A DNA stretch of 38,506 bases from Thermodesulfobacteriota bacterium (GCA_024274915.1 JAJSAC010000051.1:1-38506), one strand, 5' to 3'. Counted from the stretch's first letter, positions 16,418 to 26,942 are shown. Translations and numbers: made by a program. The notes: generated by a model from the letters alone, not told the origin.

Positions 16418-18259
16418 ATGGGCAAGTTTGAAGGATACAGAGGAACCTTCCGCTGCGTGGATAATCGGTGGTTGGGCACCGATGAGGCTAAGGAGCTCCA
16501 CGAGGTGGAAGGTGTGGAGTTACATAACGTTCATGAGCACGATGCCGTAATCGTTGGCGCTGGCCTGGCTGGTATGTATGCCGCCTTAGAGGTCAAGAAG
16601 GCAGGGTTTGATGTGGCTGTTCTCACTAAGGTTTTCCCCACCAGGTCCCACTCGGGGGCGGCCCAGGGAGGCATCGCCGCTGCTCTGGCCAATCTGGAAG
16701 AGGATCACATCGAGTGGCACTTCTACGACACTGTTAAGGGCTCTGACTTTTTGGGTGATCAGGATGCCATTGAGCTTATGGTGAGGGAAGCTCCTCTCGT
16801 CATCTTCGAGTACGAGCACATGGGCGTACCCTTCTCCAGGACTCCTGAGGGCAAGATCATGCAGAGATACTTCGGAGGACACGTCAAGGATTTTGGTAGG
16901 GGGAAACCTGTGCTGAGGGCCTGCATGGCTGCCGACAGGACGGGGCACGTCCTCCTTCACACCCTATGGGAGCAGTGTGTCAAGCTTGGAGTGAGGTTCT
17001 ATTCCGAGTACTACGTTCTCTCCCTCATCATCACCGATGGTCACTGCCAGGGTGTGGTGGCCTGGGACCTCATAAACGGCGGCATCCATGTTTTCCACGC
17101 CAAGGCCACCTGCTTTGCCACGGGTGGGTACGGCAGGGCCTACAAAATCACCACCAACTCCCACGCCAACACCGCCGACGGCGTGGCCATGGTTTTGGAG
17201 GCTGGTCTGCCCTTGGAGGACATGGAGTTTGTCCAGTTTCATCCCACGGGCATTGCCAAGCAGGGTATCCTCATCTCCGAGGCGGCCAGGGGTGAGGGTG
17301 GATACCTCATTAACGACAAGGGCGAGAGGTTCATGGAGCGGTATGCCCCAGACAAGATGGAGCTGGCCCCCAGGGATATCATCTCCCGGTCCATGTGGAC
17401 AGAATTCCTGGAAGGCCGGGGCATAGGAGGCGAGAGGGTGATCCACCTTGATCTGAGGCACCTGGGTGCCGATAAGATCAAGGAGAGGCTGCCCCAGATC
17501 CGGGAGCTAGCCATGAAGTTTGCCGGGGTGGACCCCATCGATGAACCCATTCCCATTCAGCCCACGGCCCATTACTCCATGGGTGGCATCCCCACGGATA
17601 TCAACTGCCGGGTCTTGGGAGACGGCAAAGAGCAGTGGGTAAGGGGCTTCTGGGCTGCTGGTGAGTGCGCCTGTGTCTCTGTCCACGGAGCCAATAGGCT
17701 GGGTACCAACTCTCTCCTAGATGCCTCTGTCCACGGCAAAAGGGCGGGCAGGGATATAGTGGAGTACCTCTCTGTGGTGGAGTGCTTCGAGCCCCTCCCT
17801 GTGGATTGTGCCAGGAAGGCTGTTGACAGGGTGAATTGGATCCTCAAGGCCGATGGCCCTGAGAGGCCCAGCGAGCTGAGGGAGATTCTCCAGGACAACA
17901 TGTATGAGTTATGTGGCGTTTTCAGGAATGAAGAGGACCTCACCAAGATGTACGACATCATTAAGGATCTCCAGAAACGCTACCAAAACATACACATCGA
18001 AGACAAATCCAAGGTCTTCAATACCCATCTCATGGAGGCGTTGGAGTTGGGCCATCTTTTAGAGGTGGCCGAGGTTATCGTGGCAGGGGCCCTGAATAGG
18101 ACGGAATGTAGGGGGGCCCACTGGCGTACCGATTGTCCCGGTAGGGACGACGAGAACTGGCTTAAACATACTCTGGCCTGGAAGACGGAGGAGGGTGTCG
18201 AGTTTGACTACAAGCCGGTGGTCATCACCCGCTTCATTCCTGAGGTAAGGAAGTACTGA
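16418..18259 (+). CDS. sdhA: Succinate dehydrogenase/fumarate reductase flavoprotein (SdhA)
   Basis: This 613-residue catalytic subunit has a dinucleotide-binding GAGLAG at 47-52. The His that carries covalent FAD is H78 in [12 protein letters not shown]. Substrate and proton-transfer motifs are [16 protein letters not shown] and TAHYSMGGI, with [15 protein letters not shown] towards the C-terminal side. About 35 residues precede the usual start point of SdhA ([18 protein letters not shown]). This extension is in frame from ATG 16418, which has AGGGGGTGG upstream; no better internal start was found. It partners with SdhB, 10 bp downstream. Confidence 0.95.
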   Translation: MGKFEGYRGTFRCVDNRWLGTDEAKELHEVEGVELHNVHEHDAVIVGAGLAGMYAALEVKKAGFDVAVLTKVFPTRSHSGAAQGGIAAALANLEEDHIEWHFYDTVKGSDFLGDQDAIELMVREAPLVIFEYEHMGVPFSRTPEGKIMQRYFGGHVKDFGRGKPVLRACMAADRTGHVLLHTLWEQCVKLGVRFYSEYYVLSLIITDGHCQGVVAWDLINGGIHVFHAKATCFATGGYGRAYKITTNSHANTADGVAMVLEAGLPLEDMEFVQFHPTGIAKQGILISEAARGEGGYLINDKGERFMERYAPDKMELAPRDIISRSMWTEFLEGRGIGGERVIHLDLRHLGADKIKERLPQIRELAMKFAGVDPIDEPIPIQPTAHYSMGGIPTDINCRVLGDGKEQWVRGFWAAGECACVSVHGANRLGTNSLLDASVHGKRAGRDIVEYLSVVECFEPLPVDCARKAVDRVNWILKADGPERPSELREILQDNMYELCGVFRNEEDLTKMYDIIKDLQKRYQNIHIEDKSKVFNTHLMEALELGHLLEVAEVIVAGALNRTECRGAHWRTDCPGRDDENWLKHTLAWKTEEGVEFDYKPVVITRFIPEVRKY

Positions 18260-18269
18260 GGAGGCAGCG

Positions 18270-18983
18270 ATGGCTGAGTATATCTTCAGAGTATTCAGGT
18301 ACGATCCTGAGAAGGATGAGGGTACCAGAGGCAGGGTCCAGGAGTACAAGATCGGAGTGGAGAGGGGCTGGACAGTCTTGGATGCCCTCAATTACATCAA
18401 GTGGCATGTGGACGGCTCCCTCGCTTACAGGCGTGCCTGCCGCCACGGTATCTGTGGCTCTTGTGGTATGACCATCAATGGTAAAAACACCATTGCCTGT
18501 GAGCAGCAGGTGGCAGACCTGGGTACCCAGGTTGTGACTGTTGAACCTTTGAGGGGGTTCCGGGTGATAAAGGACTTGATAGTGGATATGGAGCCCTTTT
18601 ATGACAAGCTCTATGCCATCAAGCCTTACCTTATCGCCTACTCTGATCCCCCCACGGACAAGGAGAGACTCCAGTCCCCTGAGGACAGAAAGCTCCTGGA
18701 CGGCAAGTATGAGTGCATACTTTGCGGTTGCTGCACTTCTTCCTGTCCCACCTATTGGGCGGACAAGGAGTTCTTAGGACCCAATGCCTTGATGAAGGCT
18801 GCTCGCTTTGCCGTTGACTCAAGGGATGAAGGATGGGAAGAGAGGGTGAATGCCATAGACGATAAGCACGGGGTTTGGCGCTGTCATACCATCTTCAACT
18901 GCGTTGAGGCCTGTCCCAAAGAGCTCAATGCCACCAGGGCCATAGTGGAACTCAGGAGACTCATGCTCAAAGGTCGTTTGTAG
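18270..18983 (+). CDS. sdhB: Succinate dehydrogenase/fumarate reductase iron-sulfur subunit (SdhB)
   Basis: This 237-residue subunit has all three clusters. The plant-type [2Fe-2S] has C57, C62, C65 and C77 (ACRHGICGSCG). A ferredoxin-type motif lies at C149, C152, C155 and C159 (CILCGCCTSSCP). A final set has C205, C211 and C215 (CHTIFNCVEACPKE). Together these give the standard [2Fe-2S], [4Fe-4S], [3Fe-4S] chain from FAD to quinone. Ile150 in the CILC motif fits the usual pattern. The ATG at 18270 follows GAGGAGGCAGCG. A G-rich hairpin separates it from sucC. Confidence 0.96.
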   Translation: MAEYIFRVFRYDPEKDEGTRGRVQEYKIGVERGWTVLDALNYIKWHVDGSLAYRRACRHGICGSCGMTINGKNTIACEQQVADLGTQVVTVEPLRGFRVIKDLIVDMEPFYDKLYAIKPYLIAYSDPPTDKERLQSPEDRKLLDGKYECILCGCCTSSCPTYWADKEFLGPNALMKAARFAVDSRDEGWEERVNAIDDKHGVWRCHTIFNCVEACPKELNATRAIVELRRLMLKGRL

Positions 18984-19016
18984 GTGCCTATGGTAAGTTG
19001 GGAAATTTAGAATGAT

Positions 19017-19040
19017 GGGGGGCCATCCCGTGGTCCCCCC
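19017..19040 (+). terminator. G-rich hairpin between sdhB and sucC
   Basis: GGGGGGCCA pairs with TGGTCCCCCC across a 5-nt loop with one bulged base, followed by AATTCTTTG. The tail closely resembles the one after the mdh hairpin (AATCCTTTG). Confidence 0.5.
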
Positions 19041-19066
19041 AATTCTTTGAAGGAGGTAGGGGCTAG

Positions 19067-20233
19067 ATGAAGGTTCATGAGTATCAGGCCAAAGAGATCT
19101 TTAAGGAATATGGGATCCCTGTTCCCAAAGGAGGGCTGGCCACAACTCCTCAAGAGGCCAGGAAGGTAGCCGAAGAGGTGGGCGGTAACCTTTGGGTGGT
19201 GAAGGCCCAGATCCACGCTGGTGGTAGGGGTAAGGGAGGTGGTGTCAAGTTGGCCCGCTCATTGGACGAAGTGGAGCAGGTGGCCAGTCAAATCATCGGC
19301 ATGACCCTAGTAACTCACCAGACAGGTCCCGAAGGGAAGCTGGTGAGAAAGGTTCTGGTGGAAGAGGGACTCAATATTGAGAAGGAACTTTATCTGGGTA
19401 TGGTTATCGACCGCTCCTCCGAGTGCCCCGTTATGATGGCCTCCACAGAGGGAGGTGTGGAAATCGAGAAGGTGGCCGCAGAGACCCCAGAGAAGATCGT
19501 CAAGGCTTTCATTGACCCCGCCCTGGGTATGCTTCCCTTCTACGCCAGGAAGCTGACCTTTGGTCTGGGACTCTCCGGTGACCTCTTCAAAAAAGCTGTT
19601 AGCTTCATGACCAAGCTTTACCAGGCCTTTATAGAGAAAGACGCTTCCCTGGCAGAGATCAACCCCTTGGTCATCACAAAGGAGGGTGACGTAATCGCCC
19701 TGGACGCTAAAATGAATTTCGACGATGATGCTCTTTACCGCCATCCCGATATTGCTGCCATGAGGGATCTGGACGAAGAGGATCCTTTGGAGGTAGAGGC
19801 CAAGAAGTACGATCTCAACTTTATCAAACTGGACGGCAACATCGGATGTATGGTGAACGGTGCCGGTTTGGCCATGGCCACCATGGATATCATCAAGATC
19901 TACGGTGGCGAACCTGCCAATTTTTTGGACGTGGGTGGCGCAGCCAGCGCAGAGAGGGTGGAGAACGCTTTCAAGATCCTGCTCTCTGAACCCAACGTGA
20001 AGGCTGTTTTGGTCAACATTTTTGGCGGCATCGTCCGGTGTGACAGGGTGGCTAAGGGTATTGCCCAGGCTGCCAAGAACCTGGAGGTGAAGGTTCCCAT
20101 GGTGGTGCGTTTGGAGGGGACAAATAGTAAGGAAGGAATGGAGATTCTGGAGAAATCTGGGCTCTCTTTCATCACGGCCAAGAGCATGGCTGAGGCGGCT
20201 GAGAAGGCTGTTCAGGCTGCCGGTATCAAGTAG
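19067..20233 (+). CDS. sucC: Succinyl-CoA synthetase beta subunit (ADP-forming type)
   Basis: This 388-residue protein starts [22 protein letters not shown], the family N terminus. An ATP-grasp region follows with [16 protein letters not shown] (phosphate-binding loop) and EINPLVI. The C-terminal CoA-ligase domain carries DVGGAAS and [10 protein letters not shown]. With SucD it interconverts succinyl-CoA and succinate plus CoA with nucleotide phosphorylation. The ATG at 19067 follows AAGGAGGTAGGGGCTAG. sucD begins 24 bp after the stop. Confidence 0.97.
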   Translation: MKVHEYQAKEIFKEYGIPVPKGGLATTPQEARKVAEEVGGNLWVVKAQIHAGGRGKGGGVKLARSLDEVEQVASQIIGMTLVTHQTGPEGKLVRKVLVEEGLNIEKELYLGMVIDRSSECPVMMASTEGGVEIEKVAAETPEKIVKAFIDPALGMLPFYARKLTFGLGLSGDLFKKAVSFMTKLYQAFIEKDASLAEINPLVITKEGDVIALDAKMNFDDDALYRHPDIAAMRDLDEEDPLEVEAKKYDLNFIKLDGNIGCMVNGAGLAMATMDIIKIYGGEPANFLDVGGAASAERVENAFKILLSEPNVKAVLVNIFGGIVRCDRVAKGIAQAAKNLEVKVPMVVRLEGTNSKEGMEILEKSGLSFITAKSMAEAAEKAVQAAGIK

Positions 20234-20256
20234 AGCAAAGGTAAGGAGGTTAGCCC

Positions 20257-21132
20257 ATGAGCATTCTCGTGAATAAAGACACCAGAGTGGTGGTCCAGGG
20301 AATCACCGGTAAGGAGGGCACCTTCCACACCACCCAGTGTATAGAGTATGGCACCAACGTGGTGGCGGGTGTCACCCCCGGCAAGGGTGGTAGCATGTGG
20401 GAAGGCAAGGTGCCCGTGTACAACACCGTAGCCGAGGCGGTGGAGAGGGAGGGAGCCAATGCATCTCTTATTTTTGTACCCCCCGCTTTTTGTGCCGATG
20501 CCATCGCCGAGGCAGTGGATGCAGGGATGGGAGTCATCGTCACCATCACCGAGGGAATCCCTGCCCTGGACATGATGAAGGTGAAGCGTTCCATGAAGGG
20601 CAAGAACGTGCGCATGGTGGGTCCTAACTGCCCCGGTGTTATCACCCCTGATGAGTGTAAGATGGGTATCATGCCTGGATATATCTTCAAGAAGGGTCCC
20701 GTAGGACTCATCTCCAGGTCGGGCACCCTCACCTATGAGGCGGTGTGGCAGTGTACTGAGAGGGGCATCGGCCAGTCTACCTGTATTGGTATTGGCGGTG
20801 ATCCCATCATAGGCTCTACCCAAGTGGATCTGTTGAAGCTTTTCAACGAGGATCCGGAAACGGAGCTGGTGGTCCTTATCGGTGAGATTGGCGGTACAGC
20901 TGAAGAGGAGGCTGCCGAATATATCAAAAAGGAGTTCACCAAGCCCGTGGTGGCCTTCATCGCTGGGAAGACGGCCCCTCCAGGCAGGCGTATGGGCCAC
21001 GCTGGTGCCATCATTGCTGGGGGTAAGGGCACTGCCGCTGAGAAAATGGCGGCCCTGAGGGAAGCTGGCGCTCACGTGGTTGAGAGTCCTGCCGAGATAG
21101 GGGCTGTTGTGGCTAGAGTTTTGGGTAAATAG
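20257..21132 (+). CDS. sucD: Succinyl-CoA synthetase alpha subunit
   Basis: This 291-residue protein has a CoA-binding Rossmann domain at the N terminus ([15 protein letters not shown], then VTPGKGG). The phosphorylated active-site His is H248 in [25 protein letters not shown] and [10 protein letters not shown] are also conserved. It forms the alpha-beta enzyme with SucC and sits directly before the 2-oxoglutarate oxidoreductase genes that supply its succinyl-CoA. The ATG at 20257 follows AAGGAGGTTAGCCC. Confidence 0.97.
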   Translation: MSILVNKDTRVVVQGITGKEGTFHTTQCIEYGTNVVAGVTPGKGGSMWEGKVPVYNTVAEAVEREGANASLIFVPPAFCADAIAEAVDAGMGVIVTITEGIPALDMMKVKRSMKGKNVRMVGPNCPGVITPDECKMGIMPGYIFKKGPVGLISRSGTLTYEAVWQCTERGIGQSTCIGIGGDPIIGSTQVDLLKLFNEDPETELVVLIGEIGGTAEEEAAEYIKKEFTKPVVAFIAGKTAPPGRRMGHAGAIIAGGKGTAAEKMAALREAGAHVVESPAEIGAVVARVLGK

Positions 21133-21148
21133 GAGCGAGGAGGAGGAG

Positions 21149-21403
21149 ATGGCTACAGCGCAAAAGAAGAAGAAGTTCAGAGGGGTGGTTATAGTAGCTC
21201 CCGAGAGGTGTAAGGGGTGCGCCATCTGTGTAGAGTTCTGTCCCACTGGGGCTATCACCATGTCTGACAAGTTTAACTCTAAAGGGTACCATTACCCTGA
21301 ATTCACCTATCCTGACAAATGTACTGGTTGTGGTCTCTGTGGGATGTACTGTCCCGACTTTGCCGTTTATGGTTTCAGGGAAAAGATTGCGGAGGGTGAG
21401 TAA
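21149..21403 (+). CDS. korD: 2-oxoglutarate:ferredoxin oxidoreductase, ferredoxin-like delta subunit
   Basis: This 84-residue protein carries two [4Fe-4S] motifs: C21, C24, C27, C31 (CKGCAICVEFCP) and C58, C61, C64, C68 (CTGCGLCGMYCP). It passes electrons from the KorAB active site to soluble ferredoxin. I chose ATG 21149, directly behind GAGGAGGAGG; an upstream in-frame start would lie inside sucD. Its stop overlaps the korA start by one base, so translation is coupled. Confidence 0.93.
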   Translation: MATAQKKKKFRGVVIVAPERCKGCAICVEFCPTGAITMSDKFNSKGYHYPEFTYPDKCTGCGLCGMYCPDFAVYGFREKIAEGE

Positions 21404-22581
21404 TGGCTGAGGTCAAGTGTATCACTGCCGATCCCAAAGGGGTCCTTACAGGGGTTCACTATATGGACGGCAATCATGCCGCCTGTGAGGGTGCTCTGGC
21501 GGCTGGATGCCGTTTTGCTGCAGGATATCCCATCACTCCCTCTACTGAGGTGGTGGAGAGGTTTTCTGCTCGGATTCCTCTCGTGGGCGGTGTTTTCATT
21601 CAGATGGAGGATGAGATTGCTTCTTCCATCTGTCTTCAAGGTGCTGTCTGGGCTGGTCTGAAGGCCATGACCGTCACTTCGGGTCCTGGCATGTCCCTGA
21701 TGTTGGAGCATGTCGGTTTGGCAGCCTGTTTGGAGACCCCCTGCGTCTTTGTCAACGTTCAGAGGGGTGGTCCCTCCACGGGGCTTCCCACCCTTCCCGG
21801 CCAGGCCGATATGCAGCAATGCCGCTGGGGTTCCCATGGTGACTACGAGGTCATTGCCTTATCTCCCAGTACTGTCCAGGAGTGTTTCGACTTCATCATC
21901 GATGCCTTTAACTTGGCGGAGATCTATAGAGTGCCCGTCTTCTTCATGATGGACGAGTGTGTAGGGCATATGACGGAGAAGGTGGTCATTCCCGAGGCTG
22001 ATAAGATTAAGGTGGTGGAGAGGCGTTATACGAGCAAGCCTCCCGAAGAGTATCTCCCCTACAAGCCCGATCCCGATCTGGTGCCTGAGATGGTGAAGGC
22101 AGGTGATGGCTACAGAATCCATGTGACGGGCCTTACCCACGATGAGAAGGGTTATCCTGTCATCAACGCCCAGGCTCAGCATGAAATGGTTTGGAGATTG
22201 GTGGACAAGATTGAGAAGAACGCCCCCAAGATTTGGAGATACGAGGAAGAGGATATAGAGGGGGCTGACGTGGTTGTCCTCTCCTACGGTATCTCCGCCA
22301 GGGTGGCTTTGAAGGCCATTGAGATGGCGAAAGAGAGAGGACTCAAAGTGGGCCGGATGAGGCTCATCGTGGTGTGGCCCTTCCCTGAGCCCAGGGTGAA
22401 GGAGATCGCTAGCAAGGTGAAGGCCATTGTGGTACCCGAGCTTAATATTAGGGGCCAGATTGCCAGGGAAGTGGAGAGAATAGTGGAAGGGACCTGCAGA
22501 GTGATGAGGGTTCCCCACGCTGGCGGTACCGTCCACGACCCTGAGCGGATATTAGACGCCATTATGGAGGCTGTGAAATGA
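21403..22581 (+). CDS. korA: 2-oxoglutarate:ferredoxin oxidoreductase alpha subunit
   Basis: This 392-residue protein starts with the pyrimidine-binding domain of 2-oxoacid:acceptor oxidoreductases: GNHAACEGALAAGCRFAAGYPITPSTE, then QMEDEIASSI and VTSGPGMSLMLEH. A C-terminal transketolase-like domain follows (VVLSYGISARVALKA, VVPELNIRGQI). With KorB it oxidatively decarboxylates 2-oxoglutarate to succinyl-CoA, or in reverse carboxylates succinyl-CoA using reduced ferredoxin. GYPITPSTE plus the succinyl-CoA synthetase neighbour supports 2-oxoglutarate rather than pyruvate as substrate. It overlaps korB by 4 bp (ATGA). Confidence 0.93.
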   Translation: MAEVKCITADPKGVLTGVHYMDGNHAACEGALAAGCRFAAGYPITPSTEVVERFSARIPLVGGVFIQMEDEIASSICLQGAVWAGLKAMTVTSGPGMSLMLEHVGLAACLETPCVFVNVQRGGPSTGLPTLPGQADMQQCRWGSHGDYEVIALSPSTVQECFDFIIDAFNLAEIYRVPVFFMMDECVGHMTEKVVIPEADKIKVVERRYTSKPPEEYLPYKPDPDLVPEMVKAGDGYRIHVTGLTHDEKGYPVINAQAQHEMVWRLVDKIEKNAPKIWRYEEEDIEGADVVVLSYGISARVALKAIEMAKERGLKVGRMRLIVVWPFPEPRVKEIASKVKAIVVPELNIRGQIAREVERIVEGTCRVMRVPHAGGTVHDPERILDAIMEAVK

Positions 22582-23447
22582 GTGTTGTGGTGGATAGCAT
22601 TAAAGAAAATCCTGTGGAGGAGTTTCTCAGGACAGATCGTTTACCCCATGTCTGGTGTACTGGATGCGGTATTGGCACCACTGTTAACTGTTTCGCCAGG
22701 GCGGTTAAGGAGTGTGGGATTCCTTTAGATGAGCTGGCAATAGTTTCCGGCATTGGATGTACAGGGAGGGTAGCCGGCTATCTAAAGCTCGACTCCTTCC
22801 ACACCACCCATGGTAGGCCCATCGCCTTTGCCACGGGCCTTCATCTGGCCAACCCCAAGTTGAAAGTGGTGGTCTATTCAGGTGACGGGGACCTAGTGGG
22901 TATCGGGGGCAACCACTTTATTCACGCTGCCAGGAGGAATCTGGACATCACTGTAATACTGCTCAATAACTTCACCTACGCCATGACGGGCGGCCAGGTG
23001 ACCCCTACGGCGCCCCTGGATAGCATTGAGACTACCACCCCCTACGGTGTTTTTGAAGAGAACTTTAATCTGCCCCATTTGGCGGCTTCCTGTGGAGCGG
23101 TTTATGTGGCTCGCTGGACGGCTTATCATGTGATGCAGGTGAAAAAGGCCATGGTGGAGGCTCTCAACAAGAAGGGCTTCTCCTTCATTGAGATTCTTTC
23201 TCCCTGCCCAACCATCTACCTCAGGCGGAACAGGCTTGGTTCGGCCATCGACGAGCTCAAGTATTATAAGGAGCATTCAGTCATCCAGCATGGAGCCGAT
23301 ACCAGGGAGGTGGGCATAACTGTAAGGAGGCCTGAAAAGATCATCGTTGGCAAGTTTGTGGATATCGAGAAACCTGATTACTTGACGGCCATGAACAAGC
23401 ATCTATCCGAGGTGTTGGGAGATAAATACGTGAGGTGGGGGGAGTAA
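22578..23447 (+). CDS. korB: 2-oxoglutarate:ferredoxin oxidoreductase beta subunit
   Basis: This 289-residue TPP-binding subunit has cluster or cofactor-proximal cysteines C27 and C30 (WCTGCGIGTT), SGIGCTGR, FHTTHGRPIAFATG, and the TPP/Mg motif GDGDLVGIGGNHFIHAARRN with NFTYAMTGGQ. ATG 22578 overlaps the korA stop as ATGA. Pyruvate and 2-oxoglutarate enzymes are hard to separate by this subunit alone; the assignment rests on operon context and on overall KorB-like length and sequence. Confidence 0.93.
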   Translation: MSVVVDSIKENPVEEFLRTDRLPHVWCTGCGIGTTVNCFARAVKECGIPLDELAIVSGIGCTGRVAGYLKLDSFHTTHGRPIAFATGLHLANPKLKVVVYSGDGDLVGIGGNHFIHAARRNLDITVILLNNFTYAMTGGQVTPTAPLDSIETTTPYGVFEENFNLPHLAASCGAVYVARWTAYHVMQVKKAMVEALNKKGFSFIEILSPCPTIYLRRNRLGSAIDELKYYKEHSVIQHGADTREVGITVRRPEKIIVGKFVDIEKPDYLTAMNKHLSEVLGDKYVRWGE

Positions 23448-23450
23448 CCC

Positions 23451-23999
23451 ATGGGCAGGATCGAGGTTAGAATAGGAGGGTTTGGAGGTCAGGGTATCAT
23501 CCTCATGGGCATTGTCCTGGGCAAGGCGTACGCCATTTTCGAAGGCAAAGAAGCTACCCTCACCCAGAGCTTTGGACCGGAAGCCAGAGGGGGTGCATGT
23601 TCTGCCCAGGTGGTTCTGGAGGATACCAGAGTTCTTTATCCTTATACCACAAATGTTGACATCCTGGTGGTCATGTCCCAGGAGGCTTATACTACCTACT
23701 ATCCCAAGCTCAAGGACGATGGTATCCTTTTGATCGAGGATGAGTTGGTGAAGTTGGATGAAGTGAAGCCTGGTCAGAAGGTCTACGGAATCCCGGCCAC
23801 CAGGATTGCCGAGGAAGTGGGGCGCAGAATGGTGCTGAACATAGTGATGCTGGGCTTTCTTACCGCGGTCACCAAAGTGGTCAGCAGGGATGCCATGAGG
23901 AAGGCTGTGGAGAGCAGTGTACCTTCGGGCACCGAGGAATTGAATCTAAAGGCCTTTGACCGGGGGTATCAGTACGGAATAGAGAAATACGGCGAGTAG
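23451..23999 (+). CDS. korG: 2-oxoglutarate:ferredoxin oxidoreductase gamma subunit
   Basis: This 182-residue gamma-domain protein begins RIEVRIGGFGGQGIILMG and has FGPEARGGACSAQVVL, both diagnostic of the gamma domain of 2-oxoacid oxidoreductases, which contributes to CoA binding. It starts 4 bp after korB and ends the TCA cluster, followed by a strong hairpin. Confidence 0.93.
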   Translation: MGRIEVRIGGFGGQGIILMGIVLGKAYAIFEGKEATLTQSFGPEARGGACSAQVVLEDTRVLYPYTTNVDILVVMSQEAYTTYYPKLKDDGILLIEDELVKLDEVKPGQKVYGIPATRIAEEVGRRMVLNIVMLGFLTAVTKVVSRDAMRKAVESSVPSGTEELNLKAFDRGYQYGIEKYGE

Positions 24000-24019
24000 C
24001 TCTGTTGTTGGTTAATTGA

Positions 24020-24055
24020 GGGGGCCTTTTAAGGCCCCCTACTTTTCTTCCTTTT
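24020..24055. terminator. Terminator between korG and lon (convergent)
   Basis: A perfect 9-bp stem, GGGGGCCTT / AAGGCCCCC (24020-24039), is followed on the plus strand by TACTTTTCTTCCTTTT. It overlaps the stop codon of the convergent lon gene (24039-24041) and may serve both strands. Confidence 0.75.
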
Positions 24056-26507
24056 CCCCTTCGGCCAGAACCCCTTCCAGAGGATCCTTCTCTTTTAAGG
24101 GGTTCTCTTTCAACGCCCACTCCACCACTTGATCCATGTGTTCCACAGGGAGGAAGGTTACACTTTTTTTCACCTCTTGGGGCATGTCTGCGAGGTCGGA
24201 GAGGTTTTTCTGCGGAATGATCACCCGCCTGATTCCTGCTCTTTTGGCTGCCAGGGCCTTTTCCCTGAGTCCCCCTATTGGCAGAACTCTCCCTGTGAGG
24301 GTGATTTCCCCTGTCATTGCCACGTCCTTCCTTGTTGGGATTTTGGTGAGGGCTGATATGAGGGCTATGGCCAAAGTGATGCCTGCCGAGGGTCCATCCT
24401 TGGGTATGGCCCCTGCTGGGACGTGGATGTGGAAGTCGTGTTTGTAGTAAAAGTCCGATGGGATCCCCAACTGTTGGGCTCTGGTGCGGGTGTAGTCCAC
24501 GGCGGCCATGGCCGACTCTTTCATGACGTCGCCTAGCTGGCCTGTGAGGGTGAGTTTCCCTTTACCAGGCATGACAGTGGCTTCCACATGTATGATGTCC
24601 CCTCCCGTGGGGGTCCAGGCTAAGCCTATGGCCACTCCCACCTCGTCTTTTTTCAGGGCCTCCGTCTCTGGGTGGAACCTGGGAGAACCCAGGTACTTTT
24701 CTACGGTTTTGACGGTGATTTTGAAGGGTCCCTTCTCTCCTTCAGCGATTCTTCTGGCCACTTTTCTACATATGGAGCCTATTTCCCTCTCTAGGTTTCT
24801 TAGTCCTGCTTCCCGGGTGTATAGGCGGATGATCTTCCGGATGGCTCCGTCGGAAAAAGAGATATTTTCTCCATTCAATCCGTTGGCTTCCCGTTGTCTA
24901 GGTATAAGATAGCGCTTGGCGATGGCCACTTTGTCTTCTTCGGTGTAGCCAGGGATCTCTATCACCTCCATCCTGTCCAACAAGGGGGAGGGAATGGTGT
25001 CCATGATATTGGCGGTGCAGATGAACATCACCTTAGAGAGGTCAAAGGGTACCCCTAAGTAATGGTCGACGAAGGCGTGGTTCTGCTCCGGGTCTAGGAC
25101 CTCTAGGAGGGCAGAGCTTGGGTCGCCCCGGAAGTCGGTTCCCAGTTTGTCCACCTCGTCCAACATAAAAACGGGGTTATTGGAGCCAGCCTGCTTTATG
25201 CCTTGAATGATCTTACCGGGTAGGGCACCGATGTACGTTCGGCGGTGTCCCCTTATCTCTGCTTCATCCCTGACTCCTCCTAGGCTAATGCGCACAAACT
25301 TTCTTCCCAGGGCCCTAGCAATGGAACGCCCCAGGGACGTCTTCCCCACGCCTGGGGGGCCCACGAAACATAGGATGGGTCCCTTTGCCGTCCTTTTCAG
25401 TTTGAGCACGCTCAGGTATTCCAAAATCCTGTCTTTAACCTTTTCCAAGTCGTAGTGGTCCTCGTCCAGGATTTTCTTGGCGGTTTTCACCTCTAGGTTG
25501 TCCCTGGTGGACTTTTTCCAGGGTAGTTCAGTGAGCCATTCAAGATAGGTGCGAACTACTGTCGCCTCGGCAGAGTCGGGGTGCATTTTGGCCAGTCTCT
25601 TGAGTTGGCGTCGGGCCTCTTTCTCAACGTCTTTCGGCATGCGGGCTTTTTTTATCTTCTCCTCAAACTCCTTGATCTCCTCTTCCCGCTCGTCCCCTTC
25701 TCCCAGCTCCTTTTGGATGGCTTTGAGCTGCTCCCTCAAAAAATATTCCCTCTGGAGTCGCCCCATTTCTTCTTTGGCTTCTGTCTGGATCTTTTGTTGC
25801 ACAGCGAGAAGCTCAATCTCCCTGTATAGGATCTGAGCCACTTTTTTGAGCCGCTCCACAGGATCGAGGGTTTCCAGGATTTGTTGGGCGTCTTCCACTT
25901 TGAGGCCCAGGTTGGAGGCCACCAAGTCTGCCAATTTGCCAGGGTCCTCCAGATTGTTGGCTACCACTACCAGGTCGGGAGTTATGGCCTTACCTAAGGA
26001 GACGGCTTTTTCCAAGCCCTCTCTCACAGATCTGATGAGGGCTTCTGTTTCTAAGGTGGTCTCTTTTATCCCTGGTTCTTCCAGTACAGAGACCCTGATC
26101 CGATAGAAGGGTTGGGTCTGGGTAAACTCTTCAATCTTGCCCTTCGCTAATCCCTGGACCAAGATCTTGATGCGTCCATCGGGAAGCTTAAGCATGCGCA
26201 TGATCATTCCAACGGTGCCTACTTGGTGGATGTCCTTGGGAGTGGGTTCCTCTATCTCTGCCTTCTTCTGGGTTGCCAGAAAGATAAGCCTGTCCCTGGA
26301 CAGGGCTTCATCCACTGCTTTTATACTGGCTTCCCTGCCCACAAAGAGTGGCAGTATCATGAAGGGGAAGACTACCACATCCCTGGTGGGAAGGAGGGGT
26401 AGCTCCCGGGGAATGGTGAATTCTTGTTCTTCGTGGGCCGGGGCCTCCGGTTCCCTGTCTCTCCCTGGTATCCAGATGAGAGGGGTTTCCCTTTCATTCT
26501 TCTCCAT
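24039..26507 (-). CDS. lon: ATP-dependent Lon protease
   Basis: This 822-residue LonA has an N-terminal substrate-binding domain ([23 protein letters not shown], to about 230), a coiled-coil segment, an AAA+ module and a C-terminal protease. Walker A is GPPGVGKT (383-390) and Walker B is VFMLDEVDK. The catalytic dyad is S707 in KDGPSAG and K750 in [13 protein letters not shown]. It degrades misfolded and regulatory proteins in the cytoplasm. The start at 26507 lies 2 bp after the hsp20 stop, so it forms a heat-shock-type operon with that chaperone, under the promoter upstream of hsp20. The C-terminal tail is Glu/Lys-rich. Confidence 0.97.
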   Translation of the reverse strand: MEKNERETPLIWIPGRDREPEAPAHEEQEFTIPRELPLLPTRDVVVFPFMILPLFVGREASIKAVDEALSRDRLIFLATQKKAEIEEPTPKDIHQVGTVGMIMRMLKLPDGRIKILVQGLAKGKIEEFTQTQPFYRIRVSVLEEPGIKETTLETEALIRSVREGLEKAVSLGKAITPDLVVVANNLEDPGKLADLVASNLGLKVEDAQQILETLDPVERLKKVAQILYREIELLAVQQKIQTEAKEEMGRLQREYFLREQLKAIQKELGEGDEREEEIKEFEEKIKKARMPKDVEKEARRQLKRLAKMHPDSAEATVVRTYLEWLTELPWKKSTRDNLEVKTAKKILDEDHYDLEKVKDRILEYLSVLKLKRTAKGPILCFVGPPGVGKTSLGRSIARALGRKFVRISLGGVRDEAEIRGHRRTYIGALPGKIIQGIKQAGSNNPVFMLDEVDKLGTDFRGDPSSALLEVLDPEQNHAFVDHYLGVPFDLSKVMFICTANIMDTIPSPLLDRMEVIEIPGYTEEDKVAIAKRYLIPRQREANGLNGENISFSDGAIRKIIRLYTREAGLRNLEREIGSICRKVARRIAEGEKGPFKITVKTVEKYLGSPRFHPETEALKKDEVGVAIGLAWTPTGGDIIHVEATVMPGKGKLTLTGQLGDVMKESAMAAVDYTRTRAQQLGIPSDFYYKHDFHIHVPAGAIPKDGPSAGITLAIALISALTKIPTRKDVAMTGEITLTGRVLPIGGLREKALAAKRAGIRRVIIPQKNLSDLADMPQEVKKSVTFLPVEHMDQVVEWALKENPLKEKDPLEGVLAEGEKEEK

Positions 26508-26509
26508 GA

Positions 26510-26911
26510 TCAGTCCTCCTGGTCGATTTTCACGATGCGTTCCTCTTTTTTGAGGGGGATCTGGATGTAAAGGACTCCTTTCCGAAAAACAGCTTTAATT
26601 CCCTGATTGTCTATGGGATGAGGGAGTTTTATCACTCTTTTGAAAGGTCCCCAAAACCTTTCCATCCTGATGAACGATAAAGGTGCAGAGCTCTGTTGTC
26701 TTTCCTTTTTATTGCCCTCGATCACCAGATGTCCTTCCTGTAGTGTTAGCCTCACGTCTTGGGGATCGACGCCGGGTATCTCCACTTCTAGGTATAGGGT
26801 GTTTTTGGAGTAGTACATGTCCAAGGGGGGGAAGAAAGAGTCTTCCATCTCTTGGGGGTATTCACTTCGCTCTAGGATGAAGAGTATCTCGGGTTTAAGT
26901 CTGAAGCTCAT
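26510..26911 (-). CDS. Small heat-shock protein (Hsp20/alpha-crystallin)
   Basis: This protein of about 133 residues is dominated by an alpha-crystallin domain: [28 protein letters not shown], then [11 protein letters not shown] and [14 protein letters not shown], the conserved A-x-x-x-G-V-L. It acts as an ATP-independent holdase. I place the start at ATG 26911 because GGAGG lies 7 bases upstream and the upstream promoter would start transcription near 26936; a longer frame reaching 26971 would overlap the promoter. It precedes lon by 2 bp. Confidence 0.93.
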   Translation of the reverse strand: MSFRLKPEILFILERSEYPQEMEDSFFPPLDMYYSKNTLYLEVEIPGVDPQDVRLTLQEGHLVIEGNKKERQQSSAPLSFIRMERFWGPFKRVIKLPHPIDNQGIKAVFRKGVLYIQIPLKKEERIVKIDQED

Positions 26912-26942
26912 AAGTTTCCTCCAGGGTTTTGACTCTTTACAG

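Noticed and set aside
20212-21270. 352-codon minus-strand frame over sucD
   Set aside because: It is a shadow of sucD and the korD start region; composition is His/Ser/Thr-rich low-complexity and no ribosome binding site or motif is visible.
21403-23999. Pyruvate:ferredoxin oxidoreductase instead of the 2-oxoglutarate enzyme
   Set aside because: The subunit arrangement (small two-cluster ferredoxin subunit first, then alpha, beta, gamma) and the position directly after sucCD fit 2-oxoglutarate; pyruvate specificity cannot be formally excluded without alignment.
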